Below are positions 27,117 through 36,026 of a DNA stretch of 64,000 nt, piece by piece. Under the pieces are notes generated by a model, which saw nothing but the letters and a program-made list of their open reading frames with translations, searched no databases and was not told the origin of the DNA. Position 1 is the stretch's first letter. Each line of letters starts with the position of its first letter. The position numbers and the translations under genes are program-made. The DNA is from Bacteriovorax sp. BAL6_X (lineage in GTDB: Bacteria > Bdellovibrionota > Bacteriovoracia > Bacteriovoracales > Bacteriovoracaceae), in assembly GCF_000443995.1 (NCBI RefSeq), contig NZ_AUMC01000003.1, forward strand, positions 248,001-312,000, written 5' to 3'.

Positions 27117-28082
27117 TTGAAAAAAATGACAGGTATTATCGCAATGGCAGTACTTTCTTCTGCAGCATTTGCAAACACAATCGTTCCAGAAACTTCACGT
27201 GATGGAAAAACTAAAAATGATTCAGTAATCGCTACTACTGGTGAAATGAGAACTTTCGTAGCTGGTGAGTATAACTCAAAAACAACAGAGTCTGACGCTG
27301 CTGGTTCATCAGAAGTTGATACAACTAACATGAATGTTTATGGTGCATGGTCAAACAAAATGATCTCTGTTGAAGCAGATATCAACATGGGTGAGTTTGC
27401 CGATACTGATAATGATTCATATGGTGTAAAAGCTGCATATAGAATCAACAAGGATTTTGCTCTAGGTCTTGGATACACAATGATGTCTCAAGATACAGCT
27501 AATGATGATGAGCAAACAAAACTAGAAATCGCTGGTTCATACAATATGAATGACCTAGTAATCGGTGCTTCTTTTGCAATTAACTCTGAAGAAGATAATG
27601 CTGGTACAGACGGTTCATACAACACTCTTACAGTAGGTGTTGGTTCAAACGCTAACAATATGTCTTGGGAAGCAGGTCTTACTTACACAATGGAAGAAGA
27701 TACTGATCTAGATGTAGGTTCAAAATTTGAACTATTTGCTGGTATGACTAAAGTTGTTAACAACATCGAATTAGACGGTGATCTTTCTTATACAACTGGT
27801 GATGCTTCTGCAACTGCTGGTGGTGACTACACTAACCTAGAGCTTAACTTTGATGCTGAATTCCTAGTAGGGAAAATGTTCTACATCACTCCAGGTCTTA
27901 ACTACACAAGCGAAGATAATGATGGTTCAGAAACTAACCAACTTGATCTATCTGCTGACTTTGGTTACAGAGCTAACAAGATCGATGCAACTTTTGGTAT
28001 TGACTATGCTGTAATGGCTGAGTCTAACGATGTTGACTTTGATTCAATGGCTTGGAAAGTTAACGTAGCTTACAACTTCTAA
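27117..28082 (+). CDS. Outer-membrane protein, paralog 1 of a tandem family of four
   Basis: A 321-residue barrel protein with a TTG start at 27117, 6 bases after AAGGAG; an ATG at 27126 is possible but too far from the site. The signal peptide ends at AFA, followed by the family tag NTIVPETSRDGKTKNDS. The body shows repeated amphipathic strands and ends in AWKVNVAYNF. Compared with paralogs 2-4 it uses far more C-ending Asn, Tyr and Phe codons (AAC, TAC, TTC), a pattern expected of a highly expressed gene. Probably the major member of the family. Function (pore, structural or surface) unknown. Confidence 0.85.
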   Translation: MKKMTGIIAMAVLSSAAFANTIVPETSRDGKTKNDSVIATTGEMRTFVAGEYNSKTTESDAAGSSEVDTTNMNVYGAWSNKMISVEADINMGEFADTDNDSYGVKAAYRINKDFALGLGYTMMSQDTANDDEQTKLEIAGSYNMNDLVIGASFAINSEEDNAGTDGSYNTLTVGVGSNANNMSWEAGLTYTMEEDTDLDVGSKFELFAGMTKVVNNIELDGDLSYTTGDASATAGGDYTNLELNFDAEFLVGKMFYITPGLNYTSEDNDGSETNQLDLSADFGYRANKIDATFGIDYAVMAESNDVDFDSMAWKVNVAYNF

Positions 28083-28111
28083 TTTTAATTTTAAAATTTA
28101 GAATATACGTG

Positions 28112-28136
28112 AAGGGAGGCTTATGCCTCCCTTTTT
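28112..28136 (+). terminator. Intrinsic terminator after paralog 1
   Basis: AAGGGAGGC (28112-28120) and GCCTCCCTT (28125-28133) pair over 9 bp with a TTAT loop and a T run. Textbook terminator 30 bases past the stop. Confidence 0.93.
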
Positions 28137-28140
28137 GTTT

Positions 28141-28370
28141 GCGTGCATCCGCAGGAGCGGATGACGCAATTCAACCCAGCGAGTCCCAGGAAGGGACGAG
28201 TCGGGTAAGCAACTATGCAATCTCGCTTACTATTTATTGAATGAATTACTTTGCAAAAAAACGCAGGAGCGGATGACGCAATTCAACCCAGAGGCGACCA
28301 CGAAGAGAGCCTTCGGGTACAGTCTTTGCAAAATTAAGTAGCTCATTATTGAATGAAACTCTTAGTTGTA
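28141..28370 (+). repeat. Tandem 112-bp intergenic element (two copies), probably structured RNA
   Basis: A 30-base block starting CGCAGGAGCGG occurs at 28150-28179 and 28262-28291. The word ATTGAATGAA near the 3' end recurs at 28236 and 28348, giving an exact 112-base period. Copy 1 folds into hairpin A: GCGT-G-CATCCGC (28141-28152), AGGA loop, GCGGATG-ACGC. Its hairpin B has ACCC/GGGT at the base and GTCCC-AGGAA-GGGAC inside (28174-28206). Copy 2 keeps ACCC/GGGT, but the inner stem is AGGC/GCCT (28286-28318), so pairing is preserved though sequence differs. There is no open frame of note in this 395-base gap. An A/T-homopolymer stretch (28398-28440) follows. Confidence 0.8.
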
Positions 28371-28477
28371 AATATAGAATCCACACCCGTCTAAGTTTTT
28401 TTTTTTTAATTAATTTAAGTTTTTATTTTTTTCTTCTTAGTTGAAAATTTGCATATACAAATTTAATGGAGGAAGAA

Positions 28478-29443
28478 ATGAATAAAACATTTATGGCGGC
28501 AACTTTAGTTGGGCTTACAACATCAGCAGTATTTGCAAACACGATTGTTCCTGAAATATCACGTGATGGTAAAACTAAAAATGATTCAACAATTGCAGTA
28601 ACACAACAGATGAGATCTTTTATAGCAGCAGAATATAACTCTACTACGTTTGAGCCTGATGCAGGTGGCGAAATCGATACGACTAATTTTGATATATTTG
28701 GAGGCTGGTCAAATAAAATGCTTTCTATTGAGGCCGATCTCGATTTTGGTAATGTTGATACAGGTGCAGCTGACACTGATTTTACGACTTACGATATTAA
28801 GGCCGGCTTTAGATTAAATAAAGAATTCGCTCTAGGGCTTGGGTATCAGATGATAGACACTGATCCTAATAATGAAGTTTCTACAATTGAAATAGCGGCA
28901 TCATATAATATGAATAATTTTATAATTGGTGCATCATTTAGCATTGTTGATGAAGATACTGGTTCTGCTGATGGTTCTCACAGTAGAATTATATTTGGTG
29001 TAGGCTCAAATGAAACTGCAATGTCTTGGGAAGCAGGTCTTCAATTCGATTTAGAGGAGAAAGATGATGCAGTAACATCTCCTTCTAGAACGAAGTTATT
29101 TGCTGGTACGACAATGATTATAGGTGAAATGGAAATTGACGGAGATATCGATTATACAACTGGTGACTTTACTGTTGCTGGTGGAGATTTTTCTGAGTTA
29201 CATCTAAATATTGATGCTGAGTTCATGGTTGGTGGAATGTTTTATATTACACCAGGTATAGAGTACACAACTACAGATAATAATGGAACAGATACCGATC
29301 AATTAGATCTATCTGCAGATTTCGGATACCGAGCAAATATGATTGATGCTACATTCGGTATTGATTATGCTTTAATGGGTGAGGTCGGAATTGCTGACTA
29401 TGATGAAATGGCATGGAAGATTAATGTTGCTTACTTATTTTAA
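28478..29443 (+). CDS. Outer-membrane protein, paralog 2 of the tandem family
   Basis: The ATG at 28478 follows GGAGGAAG directly; the ATG at 28466 overlaps that site and is rejected. The 321-residue product has a signal peptide ending at AVFA and the tag NTIVPEISRDGKTKNDS, nearly the same as paralog 1. It aligns with paralog 1 along its length (for example GWSNKMLSIEADLDFG, FALGLGYQM, FYITPGIEYTT, QLDLSADFGYRAN) and ends in AYLF. It uses AT-rich codons, so it is likely expressed less. It is separated from paralog 1 by the 112-bp element. Confidence 0.85.
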   Translation: MNKTFMAATLVGLTTSAVFANTIVPEISRDGKTKNDSTIAVTQQMRSFIAAEYNSTTFEPDAGGEIDTTNFDIFGGWSNKMLSIEADLDFGNVDTGAADTDFTTYDIKAGFRLNKEFALGLGYQMIDTDPNNEVSTIEIAASYNMNNFIIGASFSIVDEDTGSADGSHSRIIFGVGSNETAMSWEAGLQFDLEEKDDAVTSPSRTKLFAGTTMIIGEMEIDGDIDYTTGDFTVAGGDFSELHLNIDAEFMVGGMFYITPGIEYTTTDNNGTDTDQLDLSADFGYRANMIDATFGIDYALMGEVGIADYDEMAWKINVAYLF

Positions 29444-29470
29444 AAACTAATTATGATCTAATACCTATTT

Positions 29471-29500
29471 GTAAAAGGGAGATTTTCATCTCCCTTTTAC
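29471..29500 (+). terminator. Terminator after paralog 2
   Basis: GTAAAAGGGAGA (29471-29482) pairs perfectly with TCTCCCTTTTAC (29489-29500); the T run is within the 3' arm. Confidence 0.8.
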
Positions 29501-29542
29501 AGTTGTATAATCGATGACAACATATACGCCTAGGAGCTTTAG

Positions 29543-30538
29543 TTGAAATCGATTACATTTTTAATACTTATTACTCTTTCACTGATTAGTGCTAGTGTAT
29601 CTGCAAATTTTATTCTTCCTGAAATTTCTCGTGATGGTAAAAGCTTAAACACTTCGGTTATTTCTGTCTCTCAAGAAAAAAGAAACTTTACCGCTATCAA
29701 GTATGAATTCTTAAGTGTTAAAAGTGATGCGACTCCAGCAGTTGAAATCAAACAAAGCTCTCCAGGGATTTTAGGCGGGTTTTCGACTAATAGCTTTAGT
29801 GGCCAGTTTAATATGGATATTCCTACCTATGATGTGGAAGGTGTAAAGAACCATGCAACTAATTTTTCATTCCTTGGTGGATACCAAGTAAATAATAAGC
29901 TAACTCTAGGGATTGGCTATACAAAGTCCGAATTAGATATTTCAACAGATGAAAACGTTATTGCAGCAGGTGGAAGTCTTAAAGTAAAAGACAAGGTTTT
30001 AGGTGGTTCTGTTGAATATGTTGAAAATAAAACTTCTAACACAAAAGGTGGATTCTTTGTTTTGAGTGCGGGCTTTGGTCAGCAGGATGCTAAAAATAGT
30101 GTTGAGGCAGGAGTGCAATTAATGACAGAAGGTTCTGGTGACTTAACTGTAGGAAAACGTTTCGCTCTCTTTAGTAGTATGACAAAAGTTGTTAATGGAA
30201 TTGAAATTGATGGTAGCTTCACATACGAGTTTGGAAATTACCTAAATGTTAATGATAATGCATTAGATGGAAATAATTATAATGCGCTTTTCTTTGAATT
30301 CGATGCAGAGTTCTTAGTAGGTTCAAACTTCTATATTACTCCAGGTATTAATTACTCTGCAGAGAATGCTCCAGGTATATCAAATGATACTTCTAATGTG
30401 AGTTTAAAAAGTGATTTTGGTTATCGCACAAAAAGACTAGATGCAACAATTGGTGCAAGTTATGTCTTTATTGGTGAAGAGAACGATATTGATTATGATG
30501 GCCTAGGCTGGTCACTAAATATTGGATATAAGCTTTAA
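29543..30538 (+). CDS. Outer-membrane protein, paralog 3 of the tandem family
   Basis: A 331-residue product starting at a TTG (29543) with TAGGAGC upstream. The signal peptide (ITFLILITLSLISASVSA) is followed by the family tag NFILPEISRDGKSLNTS. It is more diverged than paralogs 1 and 2 but keeps the strand pattern and blocks such as KLTLGIGYTKSE, FDAEFLVGSNFYITPGINY and SDFGYRTKRLDATIG. It ends in NIGYKL rather than Phe. Its own short leader and downstream terminator make it a separate transcription unit. Confidence 0.83.
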   Translation: MKSITFLILITLSLISASVSANFILPEISRDGKSLNTSVISVSQEKRNFTAIKYEFLSVKSDATPAVEIKQSSPGILGGFSTNSFSGQFNMDIPTYDVEGVKNHATNFSFLGGYQVNNKLTLGIGYTKSELDISTDENVIAAGGSLKVKDKVLGGSVEYVENKTSNTKGGFFVLSAGFGQQDAKNSVEAGVQLMTEGSGDLTVGKRFALFSSMTKVVNGIEIDGSFTYEFGNYLNVNDNALDGNNYNALFFEFDAEFLVGSNFYITPGINYSAENAPGISNDTSNVSLKSDFGYRTKRLDATIGASYVFIGEENDIDYDGLGWSLNIGYKL

Positions 30539-30568
30539 TCGATATATCGAAATAAATAAATTATGAGT

Positions 30569-30593
30569 AGGGAGGCTTTGACCTCCCTTTTTA
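30569..30593 (+). terminator. Terminator after paralog 3
   Basis: AGGGAGG (30569-30575) and CCTCCCT (30582-30588) form a 7-bp stem followed by TTTTTA. Confidence 0.85.
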
Positions 30594-30631
30594 TATCCTC
30601 TAAAATAAAAACAAATTATTTATGAGGTGTT

Positions 30632-31618
30632 ATGAATAAACAAATTTTTGTATTTTCGCTATTATTATCATCAACTGCATTTGCAAACCGAGTTATGCCT
30701 GAAATCTCTAAAGATGGTAAAACTAGACATAGCTCTTCAATGGCCGTGGCAAATGACCGCAGACAATTTTTTAATTCTCAATTCGAGGGTGGAAGTGCTG
30801 AGATTCAAGATATCGATACTCTTGATAGCTCTGATTTTGATATCAATGGTGCTTTTGGAAATCGTGTAATTTCGGCCGAATTTTCATATAACGACAATAT
30901 TGGCTTCGCTCAGACTAGGCCAATCATAACAGAGGTAGGTCATAATAGAGAGGCCGTTCTTCTATTAGGGTTTAGGCCTGTTGACTTAGTTTCTTTTGGT
31001 TTTGGTTATCGCAATATAGAAAGAGATATACAAAATAAGAATATAAATACTTTTGAAGTAGAAGCTTCAACAATGTTTAATATTAATCGCGTAAGTTTTG
31101 GCGGTGCTTATAAGTATGTAAAACCAAATTCACAAAGACATGGTTACTATGCGGACTTAACTCTTGCTGGCGGATATTTAGATGAGGTTCTTACTATAGA
31201 ATCTGGTTTAAGTGTTAAGACGAAAAGCCAAGAGCTTAATCGTGGAACACGCAAAGAATTCTTTATTGGTGGAACGCTAAAGCATAGTAACTTAGAATTT
31301 GATACTGATTTCGAATATGAGACTGGGGATAACGGCTACGAAACAGGAGATTATAAGAGAATGAAGTTTAACTTTGATCTTGAAGTTCTTTATACGAAAT
31401 ACCTATATGTAACCCCAGGAATTGATTATAGAAATCTTGAGATTAATAGCTCTAAATCTGAGCAAGTTTATACTTCTGTAGACCTTGGATACCGCGAAAC
31501 AGGAATGGATATTACGCTAGGACTCGATTACCTTGTAGACGGAAATCTAGAGATTTCAAGTCAAGATATTAAGCTTGATCAGTATAGGGTAACTTTAGGA
31601 ATGGGATACCAATTTTAG
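30632..31618 (+). CDS. Outer-membrane protein, paralog 4 of the tandem family
   Basis: A 328-residue product, ATG at 30632 with GAGGTG upstream. The signal peptide ends at AFA and is followed by NRVMPEISKDGKTRHSS, the most diverged form of the family tag (Lys for Arg). The body keeps amphipathic strands and the late block KMKFNFDLEV...YVTPGIDYRNLE; it ends in GMGYQF, the barrel C-terminal Phe. There is no terminator of its own: the stop interlocks with that of the convergent trmL in a TTAG, so transcripts must overlap. Confidence 0.83.
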   Translation: MNKQIFVFSLLLSSTAFANRVMPEISKDGKTRHSSSMAVANDRRQFFNSQFEGGSAEIQDIDTLDSSDFDINGAFGNRVISAEFSYNDNIGFAQTRPIITEVGHNREAVLLLGFRPVDLVSFGFGYRNIERDIQNKNINTFEVEASTMFNINRVSFGGAYKYVKPNSQRHGYYADLTLAGGYLDEVLTIESGLSVKTKSQELNRGTRKEFFIGGTLKHSNLEFDTDFEYETGDNGYETGDYKRMKFNFDLEVLYTKYLYVTPGIDYRNLEINSSKSEQVYTSVDLGYRETGMDITLGLDYLVDGNLEISSQDIKLDQYRVTLGMGYQF

Positions 31619-32091
31619 TATTGAATAACTCTTAATGCTTCGTAGGCTACGGCCGTGGCCACATTTGAGAGGTTCAACGATCTCACATGCTCTGAAAACA
31701 TCGGAAGACAAAATAATCGATTAGGGTGGCTATCAAAGATATGTTTTGGTAGCCCTTTTGTTTCGGAACCAAAGACTAAGTAACAACCATTAGAGTAGTT
31801 ACGGCCATAGAAGTGGTTTTCTTTAGCAGTCTTTGTATAGAAGAATAGATCTTCTTCTTGTGGTTTTTCATTATCAAGAAATTCTTCCCAGTTTTCATAT
31901 TCGGCAACTTCAACGTGTTTCCAGTAATCAAGTCCTGCTCGTCTAACGGCCTTCTCTGAAAGATCAAAACCATAAGGTTTTATAAGGACAAGTCTTGCAC
32001 CAAGAGCGATACAAGTGCGCCCAATACTCCCGGTGTTTCCGGGAATATCTGGCGCATATAGAACAATATTAAAAATTGCGTTACTACTCAC
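31615..32091 (-). CDS. trmL: tRNA (cytidine/uridine-34-2'-O)-methyltransferase TrmL
   Basis: A 158-residue SPOUT methyltransferase of the TrmL (YibK) type: FNIVLYAPDIPGNTGSIGRTCIALGARLVLIKP at the N-terminus, VRRAGLDYW, LVFGSETKGLP (SAM loop) and the C-terminal MFSEHVRSLNLSNVATAVAYEALR. TrmL methylates the wobble-base ribose of tRNA-Leu isoacceptors. It is 12 bases downstream of the pepA stop on the same strand, so probably co-transcribed. Confidence 0.93.
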   Translation of the reverse strand: MSSNAIFNIVLYAPDIPGNTGSIGRTCIALGARLVLIKPYGFDLSEKAVRRAGLDYWKHVEVAEYENWEEFLDNEKPQEEDLFFYTKTAKENHFYGRNYSNGCYLVFGSETKGLPKHIFDSHPNRLFCLPMFSEHVRSLNLSNVATAVAYEALRVIQY

Positions 32092-32103
32092 TGGGATGAC
32101 TTC

Positions 32104-33612
32104 TTATTTTTGCTTTAAGTACTCAACAAGAGATCTGATCACAGTTCCTGAAGCACCTTTTGGTGGACAGTATGGTAAGTGAGATTGAGAATCTCCAACA
32201 CCTGCGATATCAAGGTGTGCCCAAGCAATGTCATTTTTAATGAATTCTTGTAGGAATGCTGCTGCTTTAGCTGTCCCACCCCAACGTGAACCACCGATAT
32301 TCTTAAGGTCTGAAATAGTTCCTTTCATATCTTTTTGCCACTCAGGGATAATTGGAAGTTCCCACATATACTCATCTGCAGAGTCTGCAGCTTTTAGTAG
32401 GCTAGAAGCCAGTTTCTTGTCATTTGACATAAGACCACAAACCTCAGTACCAAGTGCCATTAGACATGCCCCTGTAAGTGTAGCAGCGTCGATGATTGCA
32501 TCTGGTTTTTGGTCACAAGCATAGTCTAGACAGTCAGCAAGAACTAAACGTCCTTCAGCATCAGTGTTTAGAATTTCAACTGTTTTACCATTTCTAGCTT
32601 TTACAATTGAGTCTGGCATTGTTGCTTTAGAGTTAACTGCGTTATCAGTCATACCTAGGATACAAGTGATTTTAACTGGAAGTTTCATTTTAGCAGCAGC
32701 TCTAAATGCAGCGTAAACAGTTGCTGAACCGGCCATATCAAACTTCATATTCATCATTGAACCACCTGGCTTAAGTGAGTATCCACCAGTATCAAAAACA
32801 AGTCCCTTTCCTACGAAAGCGATGTGCTTAGTGTTCTTAGTTGCTTTTGAAGGAGTGTAAGTTAGGTGAACTAACTGAGCATCAAATGCAGAACCGTCGT
32901 TAACAGATAGGAAAAGATCCATTTTTTCTTTCTTAAGTTCTTTTCTACCCATGATCTTACATTTTACACCGGCCATTCCTTCAACATCTTTTTTAACACG
33001 CTTAGCGTATTCTGTTGAACGAAGAACATTTGGTGGCTCGTTTACGAAGTCACGAGCAACGTTTACAGACTCAGCAACGATTTGTGCGTTTTTGATAGCT
33101 TTATCAAATTCTTTCTTTTTAGCTGCTTTTTCAGCAGTATCGATAATTACTTCTTTAAGCTTTGCTGGCTTTGAGTCAGAAAGGTACTTATCAAACTTAT
33201 ATGCAGTCATTTCGAAAGCTTCAACTAGAATAGCTAGAGACTCTTCTTTCTTTGACTTGTAAGTGAAAGTGTCAAAAGCTACAGCAACTTTCTTGTATTT
33301 AGAAACTGTTTTATAAGCTTTTGCTAACTCTTTTCTAATATCTTCAGTTGTTACTTTAGTCTTGTCACCAAGACCAATAACTAAAACATCGCTACCATAG
33401 TGGTTAAATGAGTAAGTTGTTCCTTTCGCTCCAGTGTAGTCTTCTGAGCTGCTCATTGATTCAAAAGTAGCCTTAAGCTCTTTTGGCCAACCTGTAAGTG
33501 CTACAGTTGCAACTTCTTTTTTCGCTTTCTTAGTCATTGTCGAGTAAGCACCAATTACATAGCAATCAGCACTTGAACTTTCTTTAGAATTTAAATTCAA
33601 AGTGAATTTCAT
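32104..33612 (-). CDS. pepA: Leucyl aminopeptidase (M17, PepA)
   Basis: A 502-residue M17 metallo-aminopeptidase. The catalytic C-terminal domain has the metal-binding motifs: GKGLVFDTGGYSLKPG, MKFDMAGSATVY, the family signature NTDAEGRLVLADCL (about residues 350-363), and AATLTGACLMALG. The N-terminal macro-like domain is Lys-rich. It removes N-terminal residues from peptides and contributes to amino-acid recycling, in line with growth on protein. The ATG at 33612 follows an AAGGAG. The product is cytoplasmic. It is divergent from the lptF/G gene, with 101 bases between. Confidence 0.95.
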   Translation of the reverse strand: MKFTLNLNSKESSSADCYVIGAYSTMTKKAKKEVATVALTGWPKELKATFESMSSSEDYTGAKGTTYSFNHYGSDVLVIGLGDKTKVTTEDIRKELAKAYKTVSKYKKVAVAFDTFTYKSKKEESLAILVEAFEMTAYKFDKYLSDSKPAKLKEVIIDTAEKAAKKKEFDKAIKNAQIVAESVNVARDFVNEPPNVLRSTEYAKRVKKDVEGMAGVKCKIMGRKELKKEKMDLFLSVNDGSAFDAQLVHLTYTPSKATKNTKHIAFVGKGLVFDTGGYSLKPGGSMMNMKFDMAGSATVYAAFRAAAKMKLPVKITCILGMTDNAVNSKATMPDSIVKARNGKTVEILNTDAEGRLVLADCLDYACDQKPDAIIDAATLTGACLMALGTEVCGLMSNDKKLASSLLKAADSADEYMWELPIIPEWQKDMKGTISDLKNIGGSRWGGTAKAAAFLQEFIKNDIAWAHLDIAGVGDSQSHLPYCPPKGASGTVIRSLVEYLKQK

Positions 33613-33713
33613 ATTTGCTCCTTAAAAGGGGGTTTCAAAGTGATTTAAGAGGGTATAAACTAACAGTAAGTATACAAAAAGACAAAGTATGACAAAAGTC
33701 GGCAAGGGTTTTC

Positions 33714-34895
33714 ATGGACGCAGTCAAAAAGATTAAAGATTTAATCCCAACGAAGATATTTCAAAGATACCTTGCGTCAAATTTTATTGTACCATTTACG
33801 ATGAGTCTTACATTCTTTGTTGCTTTCCTCTTAACGACACAACTCTTCAAATTCATGAGGCTTGTGACGAAAAAAGGGGTAGGAATCTTACAATTTTTAG
33901 AAATTCTTGGCCATATTTCGATTAGTTTCATCCCAATGGCGACTCCACTGTCAATTCTCTTTGCCATGATTTATACACTAAATAAATTAAGTGAAGACTC
34001 TGAAATTGTTGCCTTAAGGGCCATGGGAATAAATAAACATCGAATTTTTTCTCCTTTTTTCATTATTTCAATTCTAATTGCCGCTTCGGTTGTATCTCTG
34101 AATACAAATATGATTCCAACATCTAAGAAAATTTTTAGAAACACCTTTAAGCAACTTGGCTCAAAGGGGATTCTAACTGATATAAAAAAAGAACAATTTT
34201 TTACTGAAATTCCAGGAGTTATTCTATTTGCTGAAGATGTAAAAGAAGAAGGGAAGGTACTGGAGAATGTATTTTTAAGAATTTCCTCAAAAAATAGTGT
34301 TGATAAAGTTATTATGGCCAAAAAGGGAGTTCTAAATAAACCAAAAGTTGATGGTGACTCTATAGGCCTTAATATTCGTTTTGACTTCTTTAATGGCAGT
34401 ATTATTTCAATAGATAAAGAGGGACATGAGATAGAAAAAATTCTTTTTGAAACTTATGAGTATCCAATTGTTACTAGTCAAAGCTTTTCAACTGTTAATA
34501 AGGCCAGCATGATGTCATCTAATGAGCTTAGAAGACATCTTAGAAAATTGAACGGCCAGCTCAAGCAAGCGAAGACAAAGAGAATTAAAGATAATCTTGA
34601 AGATGATATTAGAAAGGGAAGTATTGAATATTGGGGACGTTATACGATACCAATTCAATGTATTATTTTCGCTCTTCTAGGCTTTGTTTTTGGTGTAAAG
34701 AAGGGACGTGGAGCGACAAGAAATACAAGTGCGCTGGCTCTTCTTGTGACGATTATCTACTACGCACTCTACTTTTCAGGGGTGTCCTTGGCCAAGAAAA
34801 ATAATGTTCCAATCCCCCTAGTCCTGTTTTTACCAGCGGTAATTACAGGAGCTATAGGAATTAGTTATTATAAAAAAATAGATTGGAATTCTTAG
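33714..34895 (+). CDS. LptF/LptG-family lipopolysaccharide export permease
   Basis: A 393-residue YjgP/YjgQ family protein. It has six predicted membrane helices: three in the first 130 residues, including the family phrases IPMATPLSILFAMIYTLNKLSEDSEIVALRAMGIN and RIFSPF. A periplasmic beta-jellyroll region follows (about 140-270), then three C-terminal helices with GFVFGVKKGRGA. Such proteins pair with LptB to extract LPS and feed the LptC-A-D bridge. Only one copy is visible in this window, so whether it is LptF or LptG is undecided. Its stop interlocks with that of the rodZ-like gene (TTAG). Confidence 0.9.
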   Translation: MDAVKKIKDLIPTKIFQRYLASNFIVPFTMSLTFFVAFLLTTQLFKFMRLVTKKGVGILQFLEILGHISISFIPMATPLSILFAMIYTLNKLSEDSEIVALRAMGINKHRIFSPFFIISILIAASVVSLNTNMIPTSKKIFRNTFKQLGSKGILTDIKKEQFFTEIPGVILFAEDVKEEGKVLENVFLRISSKNSVDKVIMAKKGVLNKPKVDGDSIGLNIRFDFFNGSIISIDKEGHEIEKILFETYEYPIVTSQSFSTVNKASMMSSNELRRHLRKLNGQLKQAKTKRIKDNLEDDIRKGSIEYWGRYTIPIQCIIFALLGFVFGVKKGRGATRNTSALALLVTIIYYALYFSGVSLAKKNNVPIPLVLFLPAVITGAIGISYYKKIDWNS

Positions 34896-36010
34896 TTTTG
34901 AGAGTTTGCTTTTTCCTCTAAGTATTGCTTAGAAGTTTTGACGCCACCGTTTTTATCAAAAATAAAAAGTGGGAGTTTGTGATCTTTTGCGATCTCTACA
35001 GGAAAAACTAAACTTTTAACACCTGAACGTGAAGACATTCCAAGTAGTTCTCCATTATAGAAAACATTTAATGCATCAATATTTCCAAGACGAAGAAGAA
35101 CTTGGTCACCTTTAATTAGTAAGTAGCGTCCCTCTTTTAGAGTGAACTTCTTAATTGGATCATTATCACTCTTATAAACAATCCAAGAGTCACCAGTCAT
35201 TGCCTTTAGAAAGATGTTTTGCTTGTCCTCTTCAAAAGCTGCTCTTATATTAGCTGGGATGATTTCATTTTTTTCTTCTTCTGAGATGTCCTTGAAGGCA
35301 AAGAGAGGAGAAGGTAAATTGTAAAAGCTTAGCTCTTTTTCCTTTTCTTCTTTTTTCTCAACAGGTTTTTCTTCTGCGGGTTTTTCTTCTACTTTTGTCT
35401 CAACTACTTCGGGCTTCTTTTCCTCAATTTCTTGAGATGGAGTTTCTTCATCCACAAGATCATTTGTTGTTTCATCAACTGCCGAATCTTGCATAGGAGT
35501 GTTCTCATCTAAGACCTGCGCCTCAAGAACAACTTCCTTAGTATCTTCTCCTGTGTCTACTTCTTTAGATTTATCGAGGTTTATGTAAACAAAGATACCT
35601 ATTGAAAAGGCCGCTACAACGCCAAGCAATTTGTATTTTAATGAATCAGAAATCTGAACTTCTTTTTTTACAAGGTCTTGTTTCTTTTCAACATTGGCCT
35701 GAGGGAAGTCATCTGCTTCAAGAGGTTGCGACTTCTCGCTTGCGATCTCTCCGTAAAGCTCTTCAAGTTTTTTTGTCGCTTCCTCTGCATCGATGTCGTA
35801 AGTCTTTGCTAGAGTTTTAACAAACCCTCTTACATATGCAATATTAGGAAGCCTTTCAATGTCATCTGCTTCAAGTGCCGATAGGTTGGTAAGATTAATT
35901 CTTGTATGTCTGCTTACTGCTTCGATACTTAGATCTTTCTTATCTCTGGCCTTTTGTAGGTACTGACCTAAAGATAGATTTGGGGCTTCTTTTGCAACTT
36001 CCTGTTCCAT
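34892..36010 (-). CDS. RodZ-like helix-turn-helix membrane protein
   Basis: A 372-residue protein with RodZ architecture. An N-terminal Xre-type HTH covers about residues 10-90 (LGQYLQKARDKKDLSIEAVSRHTRINLTNLSALEADDIERLPNIAYVRGFVK). One membrane segment (LLGVVAAFSIGIFVYINL) lies near residue 135, followed by a long Glu/Lys/Pro-rich periplasmic linker and a C-terminal DUF4115-type beta domain (DSWIVYKSDNDPIKKFTLKEGR). RodZ links MreB to the cell-wall elongation machinery. It is followed upstream by a TPR lipoprotein and an rlmD-like gene on the same strand; the PilF/TPR-rodZ pairing is common in proteobacteria. Confidence 0.88.
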   Translation of the reverse strand: MEQEVAKEAPNLSLGQYLQKARDKKDLSIEAVSRHTRINLTNLSALEADDIERLPNIAYVRGFVKTLAKTYDIDAEEATKKLEELYGEIASEKSQPLEADDFPQANVEKKQDLVKKEVQISDSLKYKLLGVVAAFSIGIFVYINLDKSKEVDTGEDTKEVVLEAQVLDENTPMQDSAVDETTNDLVDEETPSQEIEEKKPEVVETKVEEKPAEEKPVEKKEEKEKELSFYNLPSPLFAFKDISEEEKNEIIPANIRAAFEEDKQNIFLKAMTGDSWIVYKSDNDPIKKFTLKEGRYLLIKGDQVLLRLGNIDALNVFYNGELLGMSSRSGVKSLVFPVEIAKDHKLPLFIFDKNGGVKTSKQYLEEKANSQN

Positions 36011-36026
36011 TATTACGCCTTTTTAA

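Noticed and set aside
28150-28291. Two 30-base direct repeats as a CRISPR array
   Set aside because: Only two copies, 82 bases between them, homology continuing outside the 30-base block with a 112-base period, and no cas gene nearby.
32228-32524. Open frames opposite pepA, lepA, ppdK and other long genes
   Set aside because: They lie fully antisense to well-supported genes, lack ribosome-binding sites and have no domain features.
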